The notes beneath the pieces are model-generated. The model searched no databases, had not been told where the DNA came from, and saw only the letters and a list, made by a program, of their open reading frames with translations. From Halomonas faecis (GTDB lineage Bacteria; Pseudomonadota; Gammaproteobacteria; Pseudomonadales; Halomonadaceae): 64,000 bases of DNA. Of this stretch, positions 41,244 through 50,678 are shown piece after piece. Where the stretch lies: positions 1 to 64,000 of the forward strand of contig NZ_JAACZO010000022.1 in assembly GCF_010993975.1 (NCBI RefSeq). The letters run 5' to 3'. A program made the position numbers and the translations under genes. Numbering within the stretch: position 1 is the first letter of the stretch; each line of letters starts with the position of its first letter.

Positions 41244-42473
41244 TCAGCGTTCCGGCTGATCCAGCTCGCCCAGACGACGCTCCAGGAAGCGCCGCTCCGG
41301 CTCCTGGACGCTCAGCGCCAGGGCGCGCTCATAGGCGATTCGGGCCTCGCGAGGCTGACCGGCGCGGCGATGAAGGTCGCCCCGAGCGGCATGGAAGAGG
41401 TGGTAGTTGACGATCGCCTTGTGGCCCTCCAACGTCTCCAGCTGGCGCAGGCCCACCTGCGGGCCGTCGCGCATGGCGAGGGCCACCGCGCGGTTGAGCG
41501 CGATCACCGGCGAGGGCTGCTGCTGGTAGAGCGCCTCGTAGAGCTTCACGATCCGTGCCCAGTCGGTCGCCTCGGCGCTCGGCGAGCGGGCATGTTCGGC
41601 AGCGATCGAGGCCTGCAGCGTGTACGGTCCGGTGGGGCTGAGCGCCAGTGCCCGCTCCAGGCCGAGCAGGCCTTCGCGGATGCGCTGCCGGTCCCAGCGG
41701 CTGCGGTCCTGCTCCTCCAGGGGAATCAGTTCCCCGTCCGGGCCCTGGCGGGCATCGCGCCGGGCATCGTGCAGCCGCATCAGCGCCTGCAGCCCGAACA
41801 CTTCGCCCCGCGGCAGCAGCCGAGCCAGCGCCTCGGCCAATTCCATGGCCTCGCCCGACAGGCTGACGTCGAGCAGCGATTCGCCGGCCGTCCGCGAATA
41901 CCCCTCGTTGAACACCAGATAGATCACGCGCAGGACGTCCGGCAAGCGCTCCGGCAATTCCCGGGCATCCGGCACCTCGTAGGGAATGCCCGCATCGCTG
42001 AGCTTTCGCTTGGCGCGCACGATGCGCTGGGCCAGGGTGGCGGGCTTGAGCAGCAGCGCTCTGGCTACCTGCTCGGTGGTCAGGGCGCACATCTCGCGCA
42101 GCGTCAGCGCCACGCGCTCGTCCAGGGCCAGGCTGGGGTGACAGCAGGTGAACAGCAGTCGCAGCGGGTCGTGCTGGATGCTTCGCTCGTCGAGGCTCGC
42201 CACGGGCTCTTCGGGCACCACGAGATGGGCATGCTGGCGCGTGGTCTGGCGGCGCCGAATCTGATCGATGCCACGCCGCTGCCCGGTTCGGATCAGCCAG
42301 GCGGCGGGGTTGTCGGGCATGCCCTGCTCCGGCCACTGCTGCACGGCAGCCATGAAGGCCTCCTGCATGGCCTCTTCGGCCATGTCGAAATCGCCGAGCA
42401 GACGAATCAGGGTCGCCAGCACGCGCCGCGAGTGCTGTTGGTACAGTCGTTCGATATCGGGTTCGCGGTTCAT
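41244..42473 (-). CDS. ECF42-type RNA polymerase sigma factor
   Basis: 409 residues, far longer than a classical ECF. Region 2 (YQQHSRRVLATLIRLLGDFDMAEEAMQEAFMAA) and region 4 (ALTLREMCALTTEQVARALLLKPATLAQRIVRAKRKL) are followed by a 200-residue C-terminal extension with TPR-like helices (EHARSPSAEATDWARIVKLYEAL, ALNRAVALAMRDG). This extension with DGPF neighbours defines ECF42, where the tail, not an anti-sigma factor, governs activity. It probably drives the downstream DGPF operon. Confidence 0.92.
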   Translation of the reverse strand: MNREPDIERLYQQHSRRVLATLIRLLGDFDMAEEAMQEAFMAAVQQWPEQGMPDNPAAWLIRTGQRRGIDQIRRRQTTRQHAHLVVPEEPVASLDERSIQHDPLRLLFTCCHPSLALDERVALTLREMCALTTEQVARALLLKPATLAQRIVRAKRKLSDAGIPYEVPDARELPERLPDVLRVIYLVFNEGYSRTAGESLLDVSLSGEAMELAEALARLLPRGEVFGLQALMRLHDARRDARQGPDGELIPLEEQDRSRWDRQRIREGLLGLERALALSPTGPYTLQASIAAEHARSPSAEATDWARIVKLYEALYQQQPSPVIALNRAVALAMRDGPQVGLRQLETLEGHKAIVNYHLFHAARGDLHRRAGQPREARIAYERALALSVQEPERRFLERRLGELDQPER

Positions 42474-42498
42474 GACGATGAAGGGCTAGTCCGGACGT

Positions 42499-43533
42499 TC
42501 ACTGCAAGCGTAACCGCATGCTGCGAAAGCGCCGCCGATACTGGCTGGGGGTGAGACCCACGCGACGCGTGAACAGGCGGCGAAAGAAACTCGGTTCAGC
42601 ATAGCCGACCTGCTCGGCCACCGCTTCGATGGGCTCGGCGCTGCTCTCCAGGATCTGCTTGGCCTCCTCGAGTCGCAAGGTATGCAGGTACTCCATGGGC
42701 GTCATGCCGGTAGCCGCCTTGAAGCGGCGCTTGAAAGAGCGTTCGGTCAACCCGCTGAGCTTGACCATGCCGGCCACCGGCGAGTGGGTATCGTAGTGCT
42801 GGGCCGCCCATATCTGGCAGCGAGCGATGCAAGCATCATCGACCTGACGCGTGCTGTTCAGGGCCGCATAGGGAAGCTGGCCGTCGTGATGCCAGTCGAT
42901 CAGGTTGATCCGCGCCAAGCGCATGGCCTCGTCGGCACTCACCAGCCGAGCGACGAGGAACAGCGCCAGATCGATCCAGGAGGTACCGCCGCCGGCCATG
43001 ATCAGCCGCTGCCCTTCCCCGCTGACCACCAGGGTACGGCGGGCATGCACCCGCACCCGCGGGTGACGTTGCGCCAGCGCCTCGCAGTAGGCCCAGTGAG
43101 TGGTGGCATCCTGGCCGTCGAGCAGGCCGGCCTCGGCGAGCAGCAGCGCTCCCGTACAGGCAGCGGCCAGCATCGCCCCCTGGCCATGGCAGGCACGCAG
43201 CCAGGCCATTTCCTCGGCATATCCCTCGAGCGGGGCATCGGGCGCGACGAACAAGTCGGGAATGCACGCCACGGCGGGCGCCGGGCAGTCGGCCAGGCGG
43301 GCATGCGGCTCGATCCAGGCGCCATTGGCGGCGCGAAAGCCCCGCCCATCGCGCGACACGATCATCGGCGCGAGCAGCGGCTCCCCCATTCGTCCGCTCA
43401 TCAGGAACTCCCAGTCGCGTCCCACCGAGCCGAACAGATCGTACATGCCATACAGCGTGGAGGCGGTCGCATCCGGCCCGGCCAGCAGCGCGACGGTCAA
43501 CGCCGAGCAGGAGGGTTGGACAAGCTCAGACAT
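42499..43533 (-). CDS. GlxA-type AraC-family regulator with DJ-1/PfpI domain
   Basis: 344 residues from the ATG at 43533. The N-terminal DJ-1/PfpI-like domain includes AAACTGALLLAEAGLLDGQDATTHW, with a Cys at the nucleophile elbow. The C-terminal double helix-turn-helix is complete (LTERSFKRRFKAATGMTPMEYLHTLRLEEAKQIL, then VAEQVGYAEPSFFRRLFTRRVGLTPSQYRRRF). It is divergent from the methyltransferase gene and 26 bases from the sigma factor. It may respond to a small metabolite; the target is probably the divergent gene. Confidence 0.9.
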   Translation of the reverse strand: MSELVQPSCSALTVALLAGPDATASTLYGMYDLFGSVGRDWEFLMSGRMGEPLLAPMIVSRDGRGFRAANGAWIEPHARLADCPAPAVACIPDLFVAPDAPLEGYAEEMAWLRACHGQGAMLAAACTGALLLAEAGLLDGQDATTHWAYCEALAQRHPRVRVHARRTLVVSGEGQRLIMAGGGTSWIDLALFLVARLVSADEAMRLARINLIDWHHDGQLPYAALNSTRQVDDACIARCQIWAAQHYDTHSPVAGMVKLSGLTERSFKRRFKAATGMTPMEYLHTLRLEEAKQILESSAEPIEAVAEQVGYAEPSFFRRLFTRRVGLTPSQYRRRFRSMRLRLQ

Positions 43534-43640
43534 GGCAGAAAACCCCCGTTTGCGGCGCGATGCGCCAGCGTGGTGGCAGCGATATCGCCGTAACCTGCTC
43601 CCGGCACCTATCGCCAACCCACGACAAGAGGAGCCAGAAC

Positions 43641-44744
43641 ATGTGCGATATCGCCATTACGACGACCGACCGGGCCAACGCCGAAACCGAACGCAGCGAG
43701 GAGGACTTCGAGAGCCGGCTGGTGCAGGCGCTCAACGCCGGCGGCCTGCTACTGCTGACTTCGCTGGGCCACCGCACCGGCCTGCTCGAAACGCTGGCCG
43801 GCCAACCGCCGCTCACCAGCCAGGCCCTGGCGGAACGCTCCGGCCTTCAGGAGCGCTACGTCCGTGAGTGGCTCGGTGGCATGGTGGCAGCCGAAATCGT
43901 CGAAACCGATCCGCAGTCGGCCACCTACTGGCTACCGGACGAACGCGCCGAGCTGCTCACCGACCGGGGCACGGCGAACCTAGCCGTCTATGCTCAGTTT
44001 ATCCCGTTGCTCGGCAGTGTGGAGGATGACGTCCTGCGCTGCTTCCGCGAAGGCGGTGGCGTGCCCTACTCGCGCTATCCACGCTTCCAGGAGGTGATGG
44101 CCAGCGACAGCGGCCAGACGGTGCTGCCGGCATTGTTCGATGCCATTCTGCCGCTCTGCCCGGGGCTCACCGACCGCCTGGAAGCCGGCATCCGAGTGCT
44201 CGACTGCGCCTGCGGCCGCGGCCGAGCGCTGCTCGCCATGGCCGAACGCTTCCCGGCCAGCCGCTTCGTCGGCTACGACCTCTCCGCAGAGGCCATTGCC
44301 TGGGCCAACGCCCAGGCCGAACACGCCGGACTCACCAACCTGACCTTCGAGGTGCGCGACCTGAGCGACTTCGACGCGACGGCCGAACCGGCGGCGTTCG
44401 ACCTGATCACCACCTTCGACGGCATTCACGACCAGGGGCAGCCGCGCCGACTGCTGGCGGGCATCCGCAAGAGCCTGGCCGCCGATGGCGTCTACCTGGT
44501 GCAGGACATCCACGCCTCGAGCCACCATCACCTGGATCGCCAACATCCGCTCGGCGCGATGCTCTACGCCGTGTCGGTAAGCCACTGCATGACCGTGTCG
44601 CTGGCCCAAGGCGGGGAAGGACTGAGCACCATGTGGGGTCGCGAGCGGGCACTTCGCTACCTGAAGGAGGCAGGATTCGGCGACATCCAGGTCCACCAGC
44701 TCGAGCACGACATCCAGAACGACTACTTCGTGTGTCGACCTTGA
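43641..44744 (+). CDS. SAM-dependent methyltransferase with N-terminal winged-helix domain
   Basis: 367 residues from the ATG at 43641 (GAGGAG upstream). The first 90 residues form a dimerisation/winged-helix region (LTSQALAERSGLQERYVREWLGGMVAAEIVETD), and residues about 160-310 a Rossmann methyltransferase (VLDCACGRGRALLAMAERFP, FVGYDLSAEAIAWANAQAE, DLITTFDGIHDQGQPRRLL). The layout resembles bacterial relatives of plant O-methyltransferases. Substrate unknown. It is likely controlled by the divergent GlxA-type regulator. Confidence 0.88.
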   Translation: MCDIAITTTDRANAETERSEEDFESRLVQALNAGGLLLLTSLGHRTGLLETLAGQPPLTSQALAERSGLQERYVREWLGGMVAAEIVETDPQSATYWLPDERAELLTDRGTANLAVYAQFIPLLGSVEDDVLRCFREGGGVPYSRYPRFQEVMASDSGQTVLPALFDAILPLCPGLTDRLEAGIRVLDCACGRGRALLAMAERFPASRFVGYDLSAEAIAWANAQAEHAGLTNLTFEVRDLSDFDATAEPAAFDLITTFDGIHDQGQPRRLLAGIRKSLAADGVYLVQDIHASSHHHLDRQHPLGAMLYAVSVSHCMTVSLAQGGEGLSTMWGRERALRYLKEAGFGDIQVHQLEHDIQNDYFVCRP

Positions 44745-44821
44745 CCGCTACACTGGTGGGAATAGAGCGGGCCGCTCGGCGTGTGCCGGGCGGCCCGGCG
44801 GTAGGCAAGGGAGCAGGCAAC

Positions 44822-45769
44822 ATGATGGATCTCGCGAGTCTTCAACGGGCCCAGGCGCGCATCGCCGATACTCTCTCCCCCACGGCCCTGGTTCTCGACC
44901 ACCCCTTGAGCGAGCGTCTGGGGCGGCGGGTGTGGCTCAAGGGCGAACTGTTCCAGCGCACCGGCTCCTTCAAGGCGCGCGGCGCGCTCAACTGGGTCCG
45001 CACGGCCTCGCCGCAGGAACTCGAAGGCGGGCTGGGCGCCGTCTCGGCCGGCAACCATGCCCTGGGTCTCGCCTGGGCGGCACGCGAGGCGAACGCACCG
45101 GTGACCATCGTGATGCCCGAGAACGCCAGCCCCTTCAAGGTGGAAGCCGCTCGGAAGCTGGACGCCGAGGTGATCCTGCACGGCGACATCAACGACGCCT
45201 GGGCGCACATGCATCGACTGGTCGAGGAGCGGGGCCTGACCCTGGTGCACCCCTACGACGACGAGCGCATCATTGCCGGCCAGGGCACCGTAGGCCTGGA
45301 GATCCTCGAGCAGGCCCCGGAAGCGACAGCGATCCTCTGCCCCATTGGCGGCGGTGGGTTGATCTCGGGCATCGGGGTGGCAGTCACGGAGCTACGCCCC
45401 GCGCTCAGCCTGGCCGGCGTGGAACCGGCCGGGACGGCGAGCATGTCGCACGCCTGGGCCAGCGGAGGGCCGGAGCGTCTGGATCCGGTCGACACCTGCG
45501 CCAAGAGCCTGGCCGCGGCCATCGTCGGCGAGTGCACCTATTCGCTGAGTCGCGCCCATGTCGACGCCCTGGTCGACATCGAAGAAGCAGCCATCCACCG
45601 CGCCATGCGCCACCTGCTCTATGCGAGCAAGCTCGCCGCCGAACCCGGGGCCGCGGTGGGCGTGGCCGCCCTGCTGGAGGATGTCGTCGAACTGCCCCCG
45701 CAGGGCGATGTCGTGGTGGTGATCACCGGCGGCAACATCGGGCGCGAAGAACTGATGGATTTCCTGTAA
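44822..45769 (+). CDS. Threonine/serine dehydratase-family PLP enzyme
   Basis: 315 residues; ATG 44822 has GGGAG eight bases upstream. Fold-type II PLP enzyme: the cofactor lysine in RTGSFKARGALN, the Asn-binding SAGNHALGLAWAA and the phosphate-cup PIGGGGLISGIG. No ACT regulatory domain follows, so it is catabolic-type. Ectoine-degradation EutB proteins belong to the same group, but no eut neighbours are present, so the substrate is left open. Confidence 0.88.
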   Translation: MMDLASLQRAQARIADTLSPTALVLDHPLSERLGRRVWLKGELFQRTGSFKARGALNWVRTASPQELEGGLGAVSAGNHALGLAWAAREANAPVTIVMPENASPFKVEAARKLDAEVILHGDINDAWAHMHRLVEERGLTLVHPYDDERIIAGQGTVGLEILEQAPEATAILCPIGGGGLISGIGVAVTELRPALSLAGVEPAGTASMSHAWASGGPERLDPVDTCAKSLAAAIVGECTYSLSRAHVDALVDIEEAAIHRAMRHLLYASKLAAEPGAAVGVAALLEDVVELPPQGDVVVVITGGNIGREELMDFL

Positions 45770-45778
45770 CTGCCTCGT

Positions 45779-46381
45779 TCAGCCGAGTATGAAGATCACG
45801 CAGGCTGCGGTCAGTGCTCCCATGGTGACATTGAATACCCGCCAGGCACGCGGCGTATCGAGCCAGCGCCCAATGGCGGTGCCGAAGCCCGCCCACAGGG
45901 CGATGCACGGCAGCCCCACCAGTTCGGCGAAGCCCGCCAGTAGCAGCGCATTCACTACCGTATCGCCGCCCTCGGGTAGAAACCCCGCCATCAGCGCCAG
46001 CCCCATCACCCACGCTTTGGGGTTGGCGAACTGGAAGGCGGCCGCCTGCCAGAAACTCAGCGGCCGCCCTTCGCCAGTGCGGCGTAGATCCGGCGGTGGA
46101 GCGGTGGCGATGCGCCAGGCGAGATACAGCAGATAGGCGCTGCCGATGAAGCGCAGTGCCGTCTGCACGATCGGATAGCGCTCGAACACCAGACCGAGCC
46201 CCAGCGCGATACCGGCAAACAGCAGAAAGCAGCCGCCGAGGATCCCGAAGATGTGCGGCAGGGTGCGCAGAAAGCCGTAGTTGGCCCCGGAGGCTGTCAG
46301 CATCACGTTGTTGGGGCCCGGCGTGATGGTCATCGAGATCATGTAGAGAGCCGCCGGCCCCAGGAACGCCAGAATTTCCAT
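45779..46381 (-). CDS. LysE-family exporter paired with a MocR regulator
   Basis: 200 residues from the ATG at 46381 (family-typical MEILAFLGPAALYMISM). Signature MTITPGPNNVMLTASGANYGF and AAFQFANPKAWVMGLALMAGF. Six spans. It is divergent from a MocR-type regulator with inverted ACCCAT boxes in the gap, a pairing often linked to amino-acid or PLP-related export. Confidence 0.9.
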   Translation of the reverse strand: MEILAFLGPAALYMISMTITPGPNNVMLTASGANYGFLRTLPHIFGILGGCFLLFAGIALGLGLVFERYPIVQTALRFIGSAYLLYLAWRIATAPPPDLRRTGEGRPLSFWQAAAFQFANPKAWVMGLALMAGFLPEGGDTVVNALLLAGFAELVGLPCIALWAGFGTAIGRWLDTPRAWRVFNVTMGALTAACVIFILG

Positions 46382-46389
46382 ATAATTGC

Positions 46390-46448
46390 ACCCATACATT
46401 TTTGACGAGAATCGACTTTAAATGCCGATAAAATCCAGCATAATGGGT
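46390..46448. promoter_or_regulatory. Inverted ACCCAT boxes in the LysE/MocR gap
   Basis: ACCCAT at 46390-46395 and ATGGGT at 46443-46448 face each other 47 bases apart in a 99-base divergent intergenic region that is notably AT-rich. MocR proteins bind repeated half-sites in such gaps, so these are candidate sites. Confidence 0.4.
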
Positions 46449-46480
46449 ACGAAAAAGGCGTCAAAGGTTTTATTGTCACC

Positions 46481-47875
46481 ATGACGATTTGGATTCCCCG
46501 GCTCACCGAACGGGGCCCCCGCTATCGCGCCATCAGCGATGCCATTGCGACGGCGGTGCAGTCCGGTGAGCTTCGTCCCGGCAGCCGCTTGCCCCCTCAG
46601 CGTCGCCTGGCCGATGAGCTGTCGGTCACCGTGGGCACCGTGACCCGCGCCTATGCCGAGGCCGAACGCCAGGGCTGGGTGCGGGCCCGAATGGGCAGCG
46701 GCACCTATGTGCGGGGCGGCGATGACGACCCCGTCGCCCCCTTCCTGGCCAGCCGCCCGGTCGAGGATGGCGTGGTCGACCTGAGCCTCAGCCTGCCGCC
46801 ACCGCATCCCCTGCGCGCGGCGGCGTTGGGACGCGCCCTGGCAGCGATCAGCCAGGATGGCGACGCGCTCAGTCGCGCCGTGGAGTACCAGCCGGAACGC
46901 GGCGTTCCCGCCCACCGCGAACGGCTCGCCGCTTGGATGGACCGCCTGGGCATGCCGGTTGACCCCGAACGGCTGCTGGTCACCCAGGGAGGTCAGCACG
47001 GTATCGATCTCACGCTGCGCGCCCTCGCCCGGCCCGGGGCTCGCATCGCCGCCGATGCCCTCACCTACCCCGGCCTGATCGGCGCGGCGCGCCAGGCACA
47101 CCTCAAGACCCTGGCCGTACCGATGGACGCCGGCGGCATGGACATGGAAGCCCTGGCGCGCCTCTGCGCCCAGCAGCCGCCACAGCTCGTCTACGTCACT
47201 CCGGAACAGAACAACCCCACCGGCATCATGCTCAGCGAGGCCCGTCGCGAACGGCTGGCCGAGCTGGCCGAACGTCACGAGTTCTGGATCCTCGAGGATG
47301 GCGTGCAGTACCTCCCGGAAGCCGAACGGGGCACACCGCTCTACCGGCTGGCACCGCAGCGTACCCTGTTCGCTTTCAGCACTGCCAAGGTGCTCGCCGG
47401 CGGGCTGCGCATCGGCGTGCTGGTGGTTCCCGAGGCGTTGCAGGAGCGGCTGGGAGCGGCGCTGCGCGCCCAGAGCTGGATGGTGCCGCCGCTGATGGTC
47501 GATGCGGTGTGCCACTGGGTGGCCAGCGAAGACGCCGAACGGCTGCTGACCTGGCAGACCCAGGAGCTGGGCGAACGCCAGCGGCTGGCCCACCACTGGC
47601 TGGGGGCTTACGAACCCAGCGGCCGCCCCCATGGAGCCAACCTGTGGTTGCCTCTTCCGGATGAGTTGCGCAGCGCCGAGCTGCAGACGGTTCTGGAGCG
47701 TCGCGGCGTGCGGGTAACCAGCGCCGAGCCGTTTTGCGTGGGTGGCGAACCGGCGCCCCAGGCGCTGCGCCTGTGCCTGAGTGCCGCCGGCTCGCGCGAG
47801 GCGCTGACTCGCGCGCTCGACATCCTCGTCGAGACATTGAACGAGCCGCCACCCTCGCCTTGGCAAACGTTATAA
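46481..47875 (+). CDS. MocR-type regulator (GntR winged helix fused to aminotransferase)
   Basis: 464 residues. The N-terminal GntR helix-turn-helix (RAISDAIATAVQSGELRPGSRLPPQRRLADELSVTVGTVTRAYAEAERQGW) is linked to a fold-type I aminotransferase domain (VTQGGQHGIDLTLRAL, VYVTPEQNNPTG, and the PLP-lysine segment FSTAKVLAGGLRIG). Such proteins use PLP or its adduct as effector and act as transcription factors. The divergent LysE gene is the probable target. It is convergent with, and five bases from, the acetate kinase gene. Confidence 0.93.
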   Translation: MTIWIPRLTERGPRYRAISDAIATAVQSGELRPGSRLPPQRRLADELSVTVGTVTRAYAEAERQGWVRARMGSGTYVRGGDDDPVAPFLASRPVEDGVVDLSLSLPPPHPLRAAALGRALAAISQDGDALSRAVEYQPERGVPAHRERLAAWMDRLGMPVDPERLLVTQGGQHGIDLTLRALARPGARIAADALTYPGLIGAARQAHLKTLAVPMDAGGMDMEALARLCAQQPPQLVYVTPEQNNPTGIMLSEARRERLAELAERHEFWILEDGVQYLPEAERGTPLYRLAPQRTLFAFSTAKVLAGGLRIGVLVVPEALQERLGAALRAQSWMVPPLMVDAVCHWVASEDAERLLTWQTQELGERQRLAHHWLGAYEPSGRPHGANLWLPLPDELRSAELQTVLERRGVRVTSAEPFCVGGEPAPQALRLCLSAAGSREALTRALDILVETLNEPPPSPWQTL

Positions 47876-47880
47876 CGACC

Positions 47881-49074
47881 TCAGCCGGCCAGGTTTCGCG
47901 CTGTGTGCCAGGCGATCATGCGCTCCTCATCGGTGGGGATCACCCACACTCCGATGCCACTGTCGGCCCCGGCAATGCTGGCGGCATGCGCCGCGTTGGC
48001 ATGGGGGTCCAGCGTTGCCCCCAACCAACGACACCCTTCCACCACTGCGGCGCGCACCGGAGCGGCACGCTCGCCGATACCGGCAGTGAACACCAGATGG
48101 TCAAGGCCGCCCAGCGCAGCAGCCAGGCTGCCGATCTCGCGCACGACCCGATAGACGAAGAGTTCGATGGCCTCGGCCGCCTGCGGCGCCGAGCTTTCCA
48201 GCAGCTCGCGCATGTCGCTGCTGATACCGGAAACGCCCAACAAGCCCGATTCTTTGTAGAGCAGGTGCTGCACACGCTCCGCCGTGAGCCCCTGCTGCAG
48301 GATCAGGTGTAGCACCAGGCCGGGATCGAGGCTGCCGCTACGGGTGCCCATCATCAGCCCCTCGAGAGCGGTGAAACCCATGGTGGAAGCGACGCTTTCG
48401 CCATCGCGGATGGCGCACAGACTCGCGCCATTGCCCAGGTGAGCGACGACGGTACGGCCGGGCACGCTGCCTACCCAGCGCGGCAGCATGCGATTGATGT
48501 AGTCGTAGGAAAGCCCATGGAAACCGTAGCGCCGCATGCCTGAGGCGGTGTAGCGCCGCGGTAACGGGAAGGTCTGGGCCACCGCCGGCTGGGTGGCATG
48601 GAAGGCCGTGTCGAAGCAGGCCACCTGAGGCAGACGCGGACGCATCTCCTCGAGCGCCCGCACCGGTGCCAGTCCGTAGGATTGATGCAACGGCGCCAAT
48701 GGCACCAGCGCCTCGAGCTTGGCAAGCACCGCGGTATCCAGCCGCAGCGGCGCGCAGAACTCGCTGCCGCCATGCACGATCCGATGGCCGATGGCGGTGA
48801 GCTCGGCCAGCTCGGGATGCGCCTCGATCCAAGCCAGCAACCGAGACAGCGCCGCATCGTGGTCAAGCTCGGCAGCGATACGCCCCAGCGGCGTTCTCGG
48901 GCCGGCGTATTCCTGGCGCTGCCCCCGGCCGTCGACCAGAGTCAGCCGTGCATGGCTGCCAAGCCCGGCGAAGTGACCGCGATAGCGCAGCGACAGGTCG
49001 TTCAGCCCAGCCCCCTCCGGCGCGCCGAACAGGCCGAACTTGAGGCTCGAAGAGCCGCTGTTGAGGACCAGCAT
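47881..49074 (-). CDS. ackA: Acetate kinase
   Basis: 397 residues from the ATG at 49074, matching the usual 400 or so. ASKHA fold: MLVLNSGSSSLKFGLFG at the start, IGHRIVHGGSEFCAPL with catalytic residues, RRYGFHGLSYDYI and VVAHLGNGASLCAIRDGESVASTMGFTALEGLMMGTRSGSLDPG. It interconverts acetyl phosphate and acetate with ATP. It is eight bases downstream of a phosphotransacetylase fusion gene, so the pair makes acetate and ATP from acetyl-CoA, or the reverse. Confidence 0.95.
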   Translation of the reverse strand: MLVLNSGSSSLKFGLFGAPEGAGLNDLSLRYRGHFAGLGSHARLTLVDGRGQRQEYAGPRTPLGRIAAELDHDAALSRLLAWIEAHPELAELTAIGHRIVHGGSEFCAPLRLDTAVLAKLEALVPLAPLHQSYGLAPVRALEEMRPRLPQVACFDTAFHATQPAVAQTFPLPRRYTASGMRRYGFHGLSYDYINRMLPRWVGSVPGRTVVAHLGNGASLCAIRDGESVASTMGFTALEGLMMGTRSGSLDPGLVLHLILQQGLTAERVQHLLYKESGLLGVSGISSDMRELLESSAPQAAEAIELFVYRVVREIGSLAAALGGLDHLVFTAGIGERAAPVRAAVVEGCRWLGATLDPHANAAHAASIAGADSGIGVWVIPTDEERMIAWHTARNLAG

Positions 49075-49082
49075 CTCTTCCA

Positions 49083-50498
49083 CTAACGACTCCTCCGCTT
49101 CTGGTGTTCGGTCACCAGCAGAGCCAGCGCGCAGGAGGCCAGACGCGTGATGGCGTCGTCGGCGCGACTGGTCAGCACGATGGGCACCCGCGCCCCCACT
49201 ACCACGCCAGCGCCCGTGGCATCGGCCAGATAGGTGAGCTGCTTCATCAGCATGTTGGCGGCTTCCAGATCGGGCGCCACGAGGATATCGGCGCGCCCCG
49301 CCACCGGCGAATCGATGCCCTTGGCAGCGGCAGCCGCCTCGGAAACGGCATTGTCGAAGGCGAGCGGACCGTCGATGGTGCCGCCCACGATCTGACCGCG
49401 CTCGGCCATCTTGCAAAGCGCTGCTGCCTCCAGCGTCGAGGCGATCTTGGGATTGACCGTCTCCACCGCGGAGAGGATCGCCACTTTGGGGTCGTCGTTG
49501 CCCACGGCATGGGCCAGATCGATGGCGTTCTGAACGATATCCAGCTTGTCGTCGAGGGTCGGGTAGATGTTGATGGCGGCATCAGTGATGAACAGCGGCC
49601 GCGGATAGGTGGGCACGTCGAAGGCCATCACGTGACTGATGCAACGCTCGGTGCGCAGCCCGCTGTCGCGCTTGACCACCTCGTGGAGCAGCTCGTCGGT
49701 GTGCAGCGCACCCTTCATGATCGCGCCCACCTTGCCGGCGCGGGTGAGCGCCACGGCCTTGGCGGCTGCGGCATGACTATGCGGCACGTCGACCAGCTCG
49801 AACTCGTCGATATCGATGCCCGCGGCCTTGGCCGAGTCCCGGATTTTCGCCTCGGGTCCCACCAGTACCGGATGAATCAGCCCCTGGTGCCATGCTTCCC
49901 AGGCGCCCATCAGCGAGACCTCATCGACCGGATGGACAACCGCCATGCTCACCGGCTCGGGATGGTTGGCGGCACTGAGCAGTTCGTGGAGTCGCGCTCG
50001 CTCGGCCATGCGCACCCGCGGCAGTACGGCGCGCGGACGACGGATCTTCTGGGTGGGCGCCTGCACATTGGCCTCGCCCTCGATCACCACACGGCCATTC
50101 TGGTTGATGCAGCGGCAATCGAAGGTGATGCGATGCCGCACGGTATCCTTGGCGCGCGCCGTGACGCTGACCTTCAGCACGTCGCCCAGGCGCACCGGCT
50201 CGCGGAAGCACAGTGTCTGGCCCAAATAGATCGTGCCCGCCCCGGGCAGCTCGGTGCCCAGCACCGTGGAGATGAGCGCCCCACCCCACATGCCATGGGC
50301 CACCACTTCCTGGAAGCGGGTACTCTTGGCGAAGTCTTCGTCGAGATGCGCCGGGTTGATGTCGCCGGACATGATGGCGAACAGCTTGATGTCGTCGAGC
50401 GTCAACCGCTTCTCGATGGCTGCCGTGTCGCCTACCTGGATCTCATCGAAGGTTCGGTTCTCGATCTGCCCCGCGTCAGCTACCGTATGATTCGCCAT
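49083..50498 (-). CDS. Bifunctional MaoC-like hydratase/phosphate acetyltransferase
   Basis: 471 residues from the ATG at 50498 (GGGAG upstream). Residues about 15-135 form an R-specific enoyl-CoA hydratase hot-dog domain (LFAIMSGDINPAHLDEDFAKS with the catalytic Asp-His, FQEVVAHGMWGGAL). Residues about 165-465 form a phosphate acetyl/butyryltransferase domain (VHPVDEVSLMGAWEA, GAIMKGALHTDELLHEVV, AADILVAPDLEAANML-like GRADILVAPDLEAANML). Coupling with ackA suggests acyl-CoA to acyl-phosphate to acid conversion, possibly of short hydroxyacyl chains. Confidence 0.92.
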   Translation of the reverse strand: MANHTVADAGQIENRTFDEIQVGDTAAIEKRLTLDDIKLFAIMSGDINPAHLDEDFAKSTRFQEVVAHGMWGGALISTVLGTELPGAGTIYLGQTLCFREPVRLGDVLKVSVTARAKDTVRHRITFDCRCINQNGRVVIEGEANVQAPTQKIRRPRAVLPRVRMAERARLHELLSAANHPEPVSMAVVHPVDEVSLMGAWEAWHQGLIHPVLVGPEAKIRDSAKAAGIDIDEFELVDVPHSHAAAAKAVALTRAGKVGAIMKGALHTDELLHEVVKRDSGLRTERCISHVMAFDVPTYPRPLFITDAAINIYPTLDDKLDIVQNAIDLAHAVGNDDPKVAILSAVETVNPKIASTLEAAALCKMAERGQIVGGTIDGPLAFDNAVSEAAAAAKGIDSPVAGRADILVAPDLEAANMLMKQLTYLADATGAGVVVGARVPIVLTSRADDAITRLASCALALLVTEHQKRRSR

Positions 50499-50678
50499 GC
50501 CCAACTCCCGAAGCGGTATTTGCACCAGCATACTGCAGCGCAGCATGAAAAGGCCATGCCGGCCAACGATGCCATGCGGCAAACGACGGGAGCCTGACAG
50601 ACATCACCAGCGGCACGGGTGGAGCGAGCCATCTATAGTGAGCCAACGGGTACCAATCACGGCAGTCAAGGAGGCCCC

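Noticed and set aside
44822..45769. Hydroxyectoine-degradation EutB
   Set aside because: The PLP dehydratase fold fits, but no other ectoine-catabolic gene (eutA, eutC, doeA) is adjacent, so the specific name is not supported.
46418..47866. 482-residue open frame antisense to the MocR gene
   Set aside because: The plus strand encodes an unmistakable MocR protein; the opposite frame has no recognisable domain.
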